Assembly: GCF_000829675.1 (NCBI RefSeq)
Contig: NZ_BBRX01000001.1
Location: 113,546-177,545 of the forward strand
Origin: Acinetobacter rudis
Lineage (GTDB): Bacteria > Pseudomonadota > Gammaproteobacteria > Pseudomonadales > Moraxellaceae
Length of the DNA stretch: 64,000 nt
Reading direction: 5' to 3'
Of this stretch, positions 36,019 to 44,659 are shown piece by piece. Each line of letters starts with the position of its first letter. The first letter of the stretch is position 1. The translations under genes were made by a program, and so were the position numbers. The notes below the pieces were generated by a model. That model saw nothing but the letters and a program-made list of their open reading frames with translations. It ran no database searches and was not told the DNA's origin.

Positions 36019-37317
36019 TTATTTATTGATAAGAAGCATGCCTTCCTTACTAAAATAATTTCGACTTAAATTGGCTCGATTCATACTCCAACTTCTATTG
36101 GGTAAATAACAAGGCCCTATAGCTAATTTAGTAGCACCAAATCGCTTTTGTATCTCATCATATACAAGCATTAGATCTTGATTTTCATCAAGATGGCTAT
36201 GATCAATCAGTAGATCGGGTATGTATGATTTTTTGCTAATTAAGTCATTAAATATTACTCCACACTTTTTAAATGAAATACCTTCTTTATAAACCATCTC
36301 TAATAGTTTAAAAGCAAAGTTCATTAGATCAATCAAACTATCTGTTGGTTCAGGCAGAGTCATACTCCTTGATTCGTTATAAAAAGCAACATCAACTTCA
36401 AATGGGCTGGATTGTATAAACACAATGATATTAGAACAAAGAGAGTCATCATCTCTTAAACGTTTGACACCATCTTGTACATATTTTCCAAGAGCTTCTT
36501 TGAGGTCACTCAATGCTGTGATTCTTTCACCAAAAGAACGGCTAGCAATAATTTGTTTTTTAGGTGTTGGTGCATTTTCAATCCCAATACATGATGTCCC
36601 TTGTAATTCCATAACAGTTCTAGCCATAACAATGGAAAAATATTTTTTAATCTGGTGTTGATCGGCACAAATTAAATCGAGTACAGAATATATTCCCATT
36701 GTATTTAGCTTTTTTGAGTGTTTGCGACCGATACCCCAAACTTCAGCAACATCAATATCTTGATAACAACTTTCGACGGCGCAGGGGTCCATAGAAAGCA
36801 AATTACAAACACCTTTCATATGACTGTTTTTCTTTGCTATATTGTTAGCAATTTTAGCCTCTGTCTTGGTTCGACCTATGCCGACACATACAGGTAAACC
36901 AATCCATTTCCAAATACGCGCACGTATCGACTGAGCATAATCGCTTAAATCATAAATTTCAGAATAGGAAGTAAGCTCTAGAAATGATTCATCTATGCTG
37001 TATATCTCATGATCTTCAGGAGCAACATATTCTGCAAGTATGCTGTGGAAGCGCATGGACATTTCCGCATATAAGGCATAGTTACTCGATAAAACTTGGA
37101 CATCATGTTTTTGTACAATATCTTTAATTTTAAAAAAAGGAACAGCCATTTTAATACCTAGATCTTTGGCCTCCTGAGATCTGGCTACAGCGCAGCCATC
37201 GTTATTTGAAAGTACAATAACGGGTTGACCATTTAATTTAGGATTGAATACACGCTCGCAACTCACATAGCAGTTATTCACGTCTATAAGTGCAAATATT
37301 TTATTCTGCTGTTTCAT
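36019..37317 (-). CDS. umuC: UmuC-like Y-family DNA polymerase
   Basis: This 432-aa protein has the Y-family catalytic residues in FALIDVNNCYVSCERVF and YSIDESFLEL, the intervening NNDGCAVARS, the helix-hairpin-helix region (VAEVWGIGRKHSKKLNTMGI), and a C-terminal little-finger domain (IASRSFGERIT). It forms the catalytic subunit of the error-prone polymerase V. It overlaps the umuD stop by 4 bp (ATGA). Located in a gene-poor AT-rich strip next to decayed genes, it may be an acquired second copy. Confidence 0.95.
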   Translation of the reverse strand: MKQQNKIFALIDVNNCYVSCERVFNPKLNGQPVIVLSNNDGCAVARSQEAKDLGIKMAVPFFKIKDIVQKHDVQVLSSNYALYAEMSMRFHSILAEYVAPEDHEIYSIDESFLELTSYSEIYDLSDYAQSIRARIWKWIGLPVCVGIGRTKTEAKIANNIAKKNSHMKGVCNLLSMDPCAVESCYQDIDVAEVWGIGRKHSKKLNTMGIYSVLDLICADQHQIKKYFSIVMARTVMELQGTSCIGIENAPTPKKQIIASRSFGERITALSDLKEALGKYVQDGVKRLRDDDSLCSNIIVFIQSSPFEVDVAFYNESRSMTLPEPTDSLIDLMNFAFKLLEMVYKEGISFKKCGVIFNDLISKKSYIPDLLIDHSHLDENQDLMLVYDEIQKRFGATKLAIGPCYLPNRSWSMNRANLSRNYFSKEGMLLINK

Positions 37318-37877
37318 CGGAAGTTCTTAATAACGCGTGTGACAACACCCCAGATAATAAGCTCTTGGCCATCATCAAAATGTAGGTCATCAAAATCTGG
37401 GTTTTCTGCTTTAAGCCAATGCTCAGTTTTTTCAATCATTAACCGTTTAACAGTAAAATCATTATCAACTAATGCTATAACCACATCACGGTGTTTGGCC
37501 TCAAGGCTTCGATCAACAATTAACTCATCATTGATGTCTAAGCCAGCATCAATCATTGAGAGTGAGTTTACACGGACAATGAAGGTAGCATTTATATTGC
37601 GAATGAGATGTTGATTTAAATCTAACTTTTTCTCTACATAATCTTGGGCTGGGGAAGGGAACCCTGCTTGAACTCGCTCAGAAGCTAAGGGGATTTCAAT
37701 TTGAGTAACAGGATCTACTTGACGAATATTTGAAATCTCAGCATGTTTCTTTCTTTTATTTAGAAATGCTTTGATCTCTAAAATACTTGATTCAGGGACA
37801 CGAATAGTTTTTGTTATTTCGTTATACTTAGATTTTCTACCAGCACCTTCACGCTTCCCACCATGTTTATTATTCAT
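37314..37877 (-). CDS. umuD: UmuD-like LexA-family serine peptidase with basic N-terminal arm
   Basis: The protein has 187 aa from the ATG at 37877; a GTG at 37901 lies inside the operator palindrome, so I reject it. The N-terminus holds a basic GGKREGAGRKSK arm, as in some plasmid- or phage-encoded UmuD proteins, and a linker. The peptidase region has the Ala-Gly cleavage site in VQAGFPSPA, the catalytic Ser in NSLSMIDAGL, and the catalytic Lys in DFTVKRL. RecA-stimulated self-cleavage activates polymerase V. It is cotranscribed with umuC. Confidence 0.92.
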   Translation of the reverse strand: MNNKHGGKREGAGRKSKYNEITKTIRVPESSILEIKAFLNKRKKHAEISNIRQVDPVTQIEIPLASERVQAGFPSPAQDYVEKKLDLNQHLIRNINATFIVRVNSLSMIDAGLDINDELIVDRSLEAKHRDVVIALVDNDFTVKRLMIEKTEHWLKAENPDFDDLHFDDGQELIIWGVVTRVIKNFR

Positions 37878-37888
37878 CTCTTTATATC

Positions 37889-37909
37889 TCGAATACGTCA
37901 CGTATTCAA
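37889..37909. promoter_or_regulatory. Palindromic operator upstream of umuDC
   Basis: The dyad GAATACGT-C-ACGTATTC (37891-37907) lies within a 21-bp element of the form TTGAA-N11-TTCGA on the umuDC strand, 12 bp before the umuD ATG. The spacing matches what I recall of the Acinetobacter UmuDAb/DdrR damage-response motif (TTGAA-N11-TTCAA). It is a likely DNA-damage operator. Confidence 0.7.
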
Positions 37910-37997
37910 ATTGTAGATTTATTAAGCATGATAATCAACAAAAAAATTATTCGCATGTGTTACAACTTTGGTGAGTGTCATTATTACCCAATTTCTA

Positions 37998-38250
37998 GGC
38001 CGGTTTACTGCTTTGGCTGTACAGGATATTGGGTGGGTATTCGCTTAAGGCGTATTTGGAACCTTGGGCCAAGTTGCATTAACTTATGCTTATGACAGAG
38101 CGAATCCTAGAGTCGTTAGAACTTTAGCTTATAGCCAAATTGTCTTCTCATTACTTTTGGGCTATTGGTTCTTCAGTGAAAGTATTTCGAGCAGTATGAT
38201 TTTGCTATTGGGTTGATTATTGCCATCTGGGATGCATGTGTTATTCAAAT
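37998..38250 (+). pseudogene. EamA/DMT-family transporter remnant
   Basis: Translation of this segment gives LGQVALTYAYDRANPRVVRT and LAYSQIVFSLLLGYWFFSES, the conserved end of an EamA drug/metabolite transporter. The reading frame has an in-frame TAA near 38046, a later frameshift around 38213 (GLIIAIW continues in another frame), and no start or N-terminal half. It is the relic of a once complete gene, truncated where it meets the umuDC region. Confidence 0.8.
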
Positions 38251-38260
38251 GAATGAAGCG

Positions 38261-38983
38261 CTAAAACTCAATGTTGATCTGAGCTTGGTATTGTACAATC
38301 AACTTTGCCACTTGCTCTGCCCATAAGGTATAACCGATAGGACTTGGATGAAAACCATCATCAGCCATAAAATGTTTTTTAATCGGTAGCTGCATAGTGA
38401 GTACAGTGCTATTTTTTTGATTGGCATATTGTGCTTGTAATTGTCGATTCATTTGCTTAGCTGTTTTGCCTAGAAAATAACGCAGTGGAAAAGGTAGGGC
38501 TGGAAACTGATGCATGGCTGGTACAGCTGTATAAATAACATATTTTACTGCAAACTTTTCAATTAATAAGCGATGTATTCTTTCAATATTTTGCATCCAA
38601 GTTGTGACTGATATAGGTTTGGTTACATCATTTACTCCTATTGAAAGTACAGCAATATCGAATTCTTGTGGTTTTAACTGCTCAAGATGTTGGAGAAAAG
38701 CTGCTGATGTATAGCCCGATTTTGCCTCTAAACACCAATGGCATTGATAGTGAGGCTGAAGTAGACTCAAGATTTGTCCAGTAAGTGCTTGCTCCTGTTG
38801 TTCTGCTCCGACTCCAGCAGCAGCTGAATCACCACAGATTAATAAGCTTAAGCGTTGTCCCTGACCAGCCTGACCTTGCCGATCACCCTCAGCTTCATTT
38901 AAACGTGGTGTTTTATATTTAGTATACATGCCTTGCGCAATTAATAATGGGCTGCATAATATTTCAATCGGACTATTAAACAT
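38261..38983 (-). CDS. SGNH/GDSL-family hydrolase
   Basis: This 240-aa protein has all SGNH blocks: LLICGDSAAAGVG (block I, catalytic Ser), GYTSAAF (block II), SIGVNDVT (block III, Asn), and DGFHPSPIGY (block V, Asp/His dyad). It is probably an esterase or lipase-like enzyme. The first ~45 residues are a polar extension rather than a clear signal peptide, although IEILCSPLLIAQG is mildly hydrophobic. The start at 38983 has GAGGGGA upstream. It is a single gene with no pathway context. Confidence 0.88.
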   Translation of the reverse strand: MFNSPIEILCSPLLIAQGMYTKYKTPRLNEAEGDRQGQAGQGQRLSLLICGDSAAAGVGAEQQEQALTGQILSLLQPHYQCHWCLEAKSGYTSAAFLQHLEQLKPQEFDIAVLSIGVNDVTKPISVTTWMQNIERIHRLLIEKFAVKYVIYTAVPAMHQFPALPFPLRYFLGKTAKQMNRQLQAQYANQKNSTVLTMQLPIKKHFMADDGFHPSPIGYTLWAEQVAKLIVQYQAQINIEF

Positions 38984-39077
38984 GTTTATCCCCTCAAACG
39001 AACTGGGTCAAGAGTAACCTAAAATGAGATCTATAATTGGGGTTTAGTAAAATAACTGGTTATTTTAGATAGGTAAA

Positions 39078-39506
39078 TTATTTACGCCAAACAATGAATA
39101 AGGCGAAAACAAGGCAAGCCAATAGGGGATAGAGTACCCAAGGGTGAGGGATGTGGTAAATCATTAATACAGCAGCAACCGACATACTCACGGTAGATAT
39201 ATATTTGACCTTTTTGGGTAAACGACGATGTTGTTGCCACTCAATAAGTATTGGCCCTATATAACGGTTATTGACTAAAGCCAAATATAAGCGTTTAGAG
39301 CCACGTGCAGCAAAGAAAATAGCTAACATGACAAAATCGACTGTAGGTAAGCCAGGAATAAATAAGCCCAATACAGCAGTAAATAAACATAGCCAAGCCA
39401 AAGCTATACATAGCCATCGAATCCACCATGAACGAGCGAGTTTTACACCTGCTTCTAAGTGTAGTTGATTTAAATCAGTAGAAGGCTTATTGGAATCAGA
39501 TTGCAT
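39078..39506 (-). CDS. YbaN/DUF454-family inner-membrane protein
   Basis: This 142-aa protein has three to four membrane helices and the family motif LFIPGLPTVDFVMLAIFFAARGSKR. The function of YbaN proteins is not established; they often sit beside heme-related genes, as here, where it lies 100 bp downstream of heme oxygenase on the same strand. A terminator-like hairpin lies between them. Confidence 0.85.
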   Translation of the reverse strand: MQSDSNKPSTDLNQLHLEAGVKLARSWWIRWLCIALAWLCLFTAVLGLFIPGLPTVDFVMLAIFFAARGSKRLYLALVNNRYIGPILIEWQQHRRLPKKVKYISTVSMSVAAVLMIYHIPHPWVLYPLLACLVFALFIVWRK

Positions 39507-39556
39507 ATTTAGGTTCGTCTGCTTGAGATCTCAATCAAATTTGAGTTAAGTCGAAC

Positions 39557-39596
39557 AAATAAATGTCAGTGGTTTTAAATCAACTGACATTTATTT
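39557..39596. terminator. Terminator-like hairpin between heme oxygenase and ybaN
   Basis: AAATAAATGTCAGT (39557-39570) and ACTGACATTTATTT (39583-39596) are perfect complements with a 12-nt loop. The AT-rich outer stem supplies U-rich ends in both directions. Confidence 0.6.
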
Positions 39597-39606
39597 AAAC
39601 TTTAAA

Positions 39607-40200
39607 TTATTTCAGTTGATTTAAGCCGATTAAGGCATTGCCAAAATAAGCAAAGGCATCAAGCGCACCTTGAACAACCTGATCTTGTTGTTCTTGGTTT
39701 AAATTAGCTTGATCTAAGGCTTGAACAAAGCGCTTCCACACAATAGCACGGCCTTCTGGGTAAGCGGCTAAGTTACGTGCTGCAAAATCAGCTGAATAAC
39801 CTAAACGTTTTTGTGCTTGTTTAAATAAAAATGCTGCGCCTAAAGTTGAGCCTTCTGAAACATAAATCCAGCCTAAAGCTTGAGTAAGCGATGCATTTTT
39901 GCTTTGAAGATGGGTACCAGCAGGTTGAATATTAAGATCGGTTAAATCAAGTAATGCCTGTGTTGAACGACCACGAATTTCAAGGTCGGGGATTAGTGCT
40001 GCAACACCATCTAATTCAAATAAGTATTCGATTTCTTTTTGGAAGTAGTATTGTGATAGTGTGAATTGGCCATATACTTCTGAATTGGCAAACACATCAG
40101 CAGCATTCATCAATTGATGCATTCTTTCATGTTCACTTGCAGTTTCTGTTTTTAAGCGTAAGGCGAGACTAGTGATTTGTTCAGCATTAATAGCGTGCAT
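39607..40200 (-). CDS. hemO: Biliverdin-producing heme oxygenase
   Basis: This 197-aa protein is of the bacterial HemO/BphO type. The proximal heme-ligand His is in TASEHERMHQLMNAAD near residue 20, and the distal helix shows GWIYVSEGSTLGAAFLF, whose glycines sit over the heme. It opens heme to biliverdin, releasing iron. It starts at 40200 with GGAAGA upstream and is divergent from a FecI-type sigma gene with a Fur-box core in the shared region, which fits iron-regulated heme use. Confidence 0.93.
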   Translation of the reverse strand: MHAINAEQITSLALRLKTETASEHERMHQLMNAADVFANSEVYGQFTLSQYYFQKEIEYLFELDGVAALIPDLEIRGRSTQALLDLTDLNIQPAGTHLQSKNASLTQALGWIYVSEGSTLGAAFLFKQAQKRLGYSADFAARNLAAYPEGRAIVWKRFVQALDQANLNQEQQDQVVQGALDAFAYFGNALIGLNQLK

Positions 40201-40321
40201 AAGAGATCTTCCATAGAAATTGATTGAATCTATTAGGTATGCCGAATCAGACTCTTAAAACCCGCAACTTTTTTTTATTATTTTTAATTTTAATAAAATA
40301 TTTACAACAAGTATCAAAATG

Positions 40322-40334
40322 AATGATAATCATT
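40322..40334. promoter_or_regulatory. Fur-box core
   Basis: AATGATAATCATT is a perfect palindrome identical to the centre of the Fur consensus (GATAATGATAATCATTATC). It lies 22 bp before the sigma gene start and between the divergent heme oxygenase and sigma genes. Confidence 0.85.
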
Positions 40335-40355
40335 ACTATTTAAACCACTTTTTAA

Positions 40356-40916
40356 ATGGTTTCTCCCATGGATACTCCCGCCAACCTAGTTTCTCAACAT
40401 CAGTTAATTGAAAGTATGTACCTAGATCATCATGTTTGGTTAAGGCAGTGGTTAAACCAGCGTGTTAGTCATCCGATAAATGCAGCAGATTTAGTACAAG
40501 ATACCTTTATTAAACTTATGCAAAATAAACAGCAGCTGTTAGATATCAAAGAACCTCGTGCTTTTTTGCTGCATATTGCTAAACACATCATGATTGATAA
40601 ACAACGGCGCTATCATTTGGAAAAAAGCTATTTATCTAGTTTAGAGCAACAGCTCGAACAATATGAATCACAGCTCAGTCAACAGGATATTTCAGATGCA
40701 ATTGATTTACTGGATTTTTTGAGTGTAACTTTGGCTGATACCTCAATCTATGTGCGTCAAGCATTTGTGATGTATTACTTTGAAGGATATAGCCAAAGTG
40801 ATATTGCTTTAAAAATTAATAAATCATTGCGCTCAGTACAAGGCTATTTAGCGCAGAGTTTATCGCTGTGTTATGCAAGTAAACAACGTCTTGACGATAT
40901 CAACCATGTCTATTGA
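40356..40916 (+). CDS. FecI/HasI-type ECF sigma factor
   Basis: This 186-aa ECF sigma factor has region 2 (VSHPINAADLVQDTFIKLMQ, then EPRAFLLHIAKHIMIDKQRR) and region 4 (AFVMYYFEGYSQSDIALKINKSLRSVQGYLAQSL). Such factors transcribe outer-membrane receptor genes when released by a cognate FecR-type protein. It overlaps the anti-sigma gene and is preceded by a Fur-box core, so it should be made under iron limitation. Confidence 0.92.
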   Translation: MVSPMDTPANLVSQHQLIESMYLDHHVWLRQWLNQRVSHPINAADLVQDTFIKLMQNKQQLLDIKEPRAFLLHIAKHIMIDKQRRYHLEKSYLSSLEQQLEQYESQLSQQDISDAIDLLDFLSVTLADTSIYVRQAFVMYYFEGYSQSDIALKINKSLRSVQGYLAQSLSLCYASKQRLDDINHVY

Positions 40917-41889
40917 ACTTGATAAAACTCAACTTGCTCTATGGGTGATGCGTTTAAGTACGGATGATGAAAAGGAACGTGCACAAGCTGAAGCAGAGTT
41001 TATTCAATGGAAACTACTTCATCTTGAGGAAGCCAAACAAGTAGAAGAAATGATGCATTTTTCTGAGCAAATGCAAAAATTATCTACTCGACATGTTATT
41101 CGTAAAGAAACATTAGAACATTCATTTTCCGCACATAAACAAGCAACATCTAAAGTAAAAAAAAATTGGGGCAAACTCTTTGGCTTAAGCGTACTTGGTA
41201 TCAGTACATATATCGCAGCACAAGTTATTCCTTATCAGTATTATTGGGCAGATGTTAAAAGTGATATTGGTGAACAACAGCATTTACGTCTTGAAGATGG
41301 ATCTTTACTTACCTTAGCTGCCGATACAGCAGTTAACTTTCATTTTGATCACAAGCAACGTGAAATCGAGTTGGTTCAGGGCAAGATAATGATTGAGGTT
41401 GCTAAAGATCCTCATCGACCTTTAGTGGTCAACACGCGGCAAGCTCATTTTACAGCCTTGGGTACACGCTTTATTGTAGAGCAGTTAGAAGAGCGATCTC
41501 GTCTAAGCTTGTTACACTCCAAAGTTTTAGCGAAGTCGGTAGAACAGCCTCAATTAGAAAAGATCGTGACTGCTGGCCAACAACTTGAAGTGAGTCAGGC
41601 AGGATTTTCAAATCTTGTACAGATTGATTCAGTCAGTGTGGAAAATGCGCTCCAACAAAACCAACTCATTGCACAAGATATGCCTTTAACCGAGCTACTT
41701 GAGCAATTAAAACGCTTTCATCGAGTACATTTTATATATAACACTAAACAATTGGCACATATAAAAGTCAATGCCGTAATTTCAGTAAAGCAAAGCCCGC
41801 GACAAAGTTTAGAGTTGATTGCAATGCAATATCCTAAATTGAGTATTCATTCACTAGGAGATCAACTCATTTTGATCGGTCTAGACTAA
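40906..41889 (+). CDS. FecR-type anti-sigma/sensor protein
   Basis: The protein has about 327 aa from the ATG at 40906; an alternative ATG lies at 40873. An N-terminal cytoplasmic DUF4880-like part (LWVMRLSTDDEKERAQAEAEFIQW) is followed by one membrane segment (GLSVLGISTYIAAQVI, about 105-125). The periplasmic FecR domain carries DIGEQQHLRLEDGSLLTLAADTAV and TRQAHFTALGTRFIVEQ. It transmits the receptor signal across the inner membrane to the sigma factor. The reading frame overlaps the sigma gene, which implies coupled translation. Confidence 0.92.
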   Translation: MSIELDKTQLALWVMRLSTDDEKERAQAEAEFIQWKLLHLEEAKQVEEMMHFSEQMQKLSTRHVIRKETLEHSFSAHKQATSKVKKNWGKLFGLSVLGISTYIAAQVIPYQYYWADVKSDIGEQQHLRLEDGSLLTLAADTAVNFHFDHKQREIELVQGKIMIEVAKDPHRPLVVNTRQAHFTALGTRFIVEQLEERSRLSLLHSKVLAKSVEQPQLEKIVTAGQQLEVSQAGFSNLVQIDSVSVENALQQNQLIAQDMPLTELLEQLKRFHRVHFIYNTKQLAHIKVNAVISVKQSPRQSLELIAMQYPKLSIHSLGDQLILIGLD

Positions 41890-42070
41890 AATTCGATATT
41901 ATGATCAATCACTACTCATATTGAGCGCTAGGGTTTTAAAAAATATTTTACTTTTTTGATTGCGGGTTTTTACTCAGCTCTACGGCATATAGTTAAACAT
42001 CTTGAATTTGATTACCTTTGAAACGACAAAATAATTTCCAAGGTGATGCAGAGCTTTAATTGGACCAGTT

Positions 42071-44659
42071 ATGACTTTAGGTAGAGGTATGCGGCATTTT
42101 TCTTTTCATATGAAACCAGCATTAACGCAACTGTCGTTAGCTGTTTCTATTGCCATTTCAGCAAGTATTTTAAGCAATCAAGCTTTCGCACAACCTGTAC
42201 AGCAGTATCATTTAGCAGCAGGAAGCTTAACGCACTCTTTACAGCAGGTTGCTCAACAAAGTCAGGTTTCATTACTGATCCAGACCAACAAATTATCAGG
42301 CTACCAAGCTGGTGCTTTGCAAGGGAAATATCAGCTTGATCAGGCTTTTAATGCGTTAGTGCTCAATACTCCATTTGAAATAAAAAAAACTTCGGCTGGT
42401 TATATTGTTCAAGATCGTAGCGAACACGAGGCTCCAGTTAAAACAGGGGGTTCTACTGAGAAAAACTATCTTGAAAATAGTAAAAATACAGATCAGCTTT
42501 ATCAAATGCCGACTATTGTTTTAAAAGCAAATGCTGATGATACGGCTAAGTTTGGCCAGAGTACGCTCAACCAAAAATCAATAGATCGTTACCAAGCCAA
42601 TAATGTTGCTCAGTTACTTGATAATATGCCCAGCGTTGCATCAGCCGGTTCACCTCGTCCAGGAGGTCAAAATATTAATATCCTAGGGATGGGGGGAGTT
42701 GAAGATGTACCAATTACGCTAGATGGATCGCTAAAATCTTTTGATAAATATCGTCAGGGATCTGTTTTTATTGAACCTGAGTTATTAAAGAAACTTACTG
42801 TAGATAAAGGCCCTCATAATGTAGAAGTGGGTAATGGTGGTTTTGGCGGTAAAGTCACTATGGAAACTAAAGATGCAGCAGACCTGTTACGTGAAGGTCG
42901 TAATACTGGTGCATTATTAAAATACTCGCGCTCTAGTAACAATACACAAAATACTTATACTGCTGCTGTTTATGGAAAAACAGTAGATTCTCTAGCTGAT
43001 GCGGTATTGCTTTATACCAAACGTGATAGCGGTAATGTTGAGCGCCCAGATGGCAGTAAATTTTTATATTCAGCCCAAGAACAAGACAGTTATATGGCTA
43101 AGCTAAACTTTTACCCTACAGCAAGTCAGAAAATTACCCTAAATGCATTACAAAGTGGCCATAAAGGATGGGAACCCTTTGCTGCTATGCGAGATCAAGA
43201 TGCTGTTCCTAGCGAGAAAGATATTGAAAAATATGGTTATGACTTAGCTTGGAAAAGGCGTTTAGTGTTACGTGATCAACAAGACAACAGTTACTCTTTG
43301 CATTATGAATTTAACCCTGTAGATAATCCTTATATTAATTTAAAAAGTAGTATTTCCTATTCAAAGACCCAGCAATACGATGAACGGATACCTGAAGCTG
43401 CTGGTGTATCATCGAGCACATTGGGTAATGCAAGTTGGGTCGATTATGTAAATACAGCATTTAAACTCTCAAATATAAGTAATTTTGATGGACGTTATGG
43501 TTCCCATACGGTCAAAGTGGGTTTGCAGTATCAAAAAATGCAACAAGAATCCGTGATGTATGACAAAAGCAAAAACACAGATCCTCAATATAATTATGGA
43601 TTTTATGAACCGTTTTATATGCCAGCCGGTGATCAGCAAATGTATAGTGCTTTTGTAGAGGATCAATTCAGTTGGCAAACGTTAACGATTACACCGTCAT
43701 TACGTTATGACTATATTCAAAATCAGGGCTATGGTAATCGGGCACCGCGTTATAATGATCCAACGGCAGGTCATGATTATAGTGCTAAATCTTATACAGG
43801 GTGGTCTCCACGTTTAGTATTGGCTTGGCAACCCGCAGAGTATATGACTTGGTTTGCCAATGTGAGTCAGACATGGCGTGCGCCGCGTGTTGATGAACAG
43901 TATTATGTACAGTCTAAAGGTACAACCGTGTCTGAAACGAGCCGCTACTTAAAACCTGAAAAAATGCTTGCACTACGTTTAGGCACCGAAATGAATTTTA
44001 GTCAGTTATTGCAAGATGATGACCATTTACAACTGCGTTTAACCCATTATCGCCAAGAAGGTTCAGACGAGATTTTTAGAAACCGTTCAGTATTCTGTAA
44101 GGCACAAGCAGATCAACTTGCTCAAGGACTAGAGGCAAGCTATCGAGATTGTAATGGTGATTATAATCAGGGTTTTTATCGAAATATTGGCGATTACACA
44201 ACTAAAGCCTATGAGGCTGAGGTCTTTTATAATCAACCATTATTTTTTGCCGGACTAACGTATTCTTATATTCGTGGTCAACGTGACCATTCCCCAATTA
44301 ATCCATGGTTTGATCAAAAAACTTGGATTACAGAAATTCCACCGCGTAAAGCCACAGCAACCCTAGGTGTAAATGTACCAGAATATGATTTGAGCATGGG
44401 ATGGCGCGGTATTTTTGTGGATGCCCAAACACGGAGTATTCTAGATACGGATAAAACTGCAGGAAGTTATAGTTTACCAAAGACGAAGGGCTATTCTTTG
44501 CATGGTATTTTTATTGACTGGCAGCCTATTGGTAGTCGTGGACCACAAGTTAATTTCTCGATTGATAACTTACTTAATCGAGACTACAAAATGTACTTAG
44601 GGGAATATATGACTGGTACAGGACGTGATTTTAAACTGAGTATTTCTCAGCGTTTCTAA
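42071..44659 (+). CDS. TonB-dependent heme-type receptor with STN signalling domain
   Basis: This 862-aa protein has a signal peptide (near residues 15-40, ending QAFAQP) and an STN signalling domain (~43-115: YHLAAGSLTHSLQQVAQQS). A plug (~165-285, LDNMPSVASAGSPRPGGQNI) and a 22-strand barrel follow, ending KLSISQRF with a terminal Phe. WRAPRVDEQYY and RYLKPEKML resemble the FRAP/NPNL boxes of heme receptors such as HasR. With the FecI/FecR-type pair upstream and heme oxygenase divergent, it is best read as a HasR-like heme or hemoprotein receptor. A start at 42089 is equally possible. Confidence 0.9.
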   Translation: MTLGRGMRHFSFHMKPALTQLSLAVSIAISASILSNQAFAQPVQQYHLAAGSLTHSLQQVAQQSQVSLLIQTNKLSGYQAGALQGKYQLDQAFNALVLNTPFEIKKTSAGYIVQDRSEHEAPVKTGGSTEKNYLENSKNTDQLYQMPTIVLKANADDTAKFGQSTLNQKSIDRYQANNVAQLLDNMPSVASAGSPRPGGQNINILGMGGVEDVPITLDGSLKSFDKYRQGSVFIEPELLKKLTVDKGPHNVEVGNGGFGGKVTMETKDAADLLREGRNTGALLKYSRSSNNTQNTYTAAVYGKTVDSLADAVLLYTKRDSGNVERPDGSKFLYSAQEQDSYMAKLNFYPTASQKITLNALQSGHKGWEPFAAMRDQDAVPSEKDIEKYGYDLAWKRRLVLRDQQDNSYSLHYEFNPVDNPYINLKSSISYSKTQQYDERIPEAAGVSSSTLGNASWVDYVNTAFKLSNISNFDGRYGSHTVKVGLQYQKMQQESVMYDKSKNTDPQYNYGFYEPFYMPAGDQQMYSAFVEDQFSWQTLTITPSLRYDYIQNQGYGNRAPRYNDPTAGHDYSAKSYTGWSPRLVLAWQPAEYMTWFANVSQTWRAPRVDEQYYVQSKGTTVSETSRYLKPEKMLALRLGTEMNFSQLLQDDDHLQLRLTHYRQEGSDEIFRNRSVFCKAQADQLAQGLEASYRDCNGDYNQGFYRNIGDYTTKAYEAEVFYNQPLFFAGLTYSYIRGQRDHSPINPWFDQKTWITEIPPRKATATLGVNVPEYDLSMGWRGIFVDAQTRSILDTDKTAGSYSLPKTKGYSLHGIFIDWQPIGSRGPQVNFSIDNLLNRDYKMYLGEYMTGTGRDFKLSISQRF

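Noticed and set aside
37878..37901. Earlier GTG start for umuD
   Set aside because: It sits inside the operator palindrome and would add residues that do not belong to the family.
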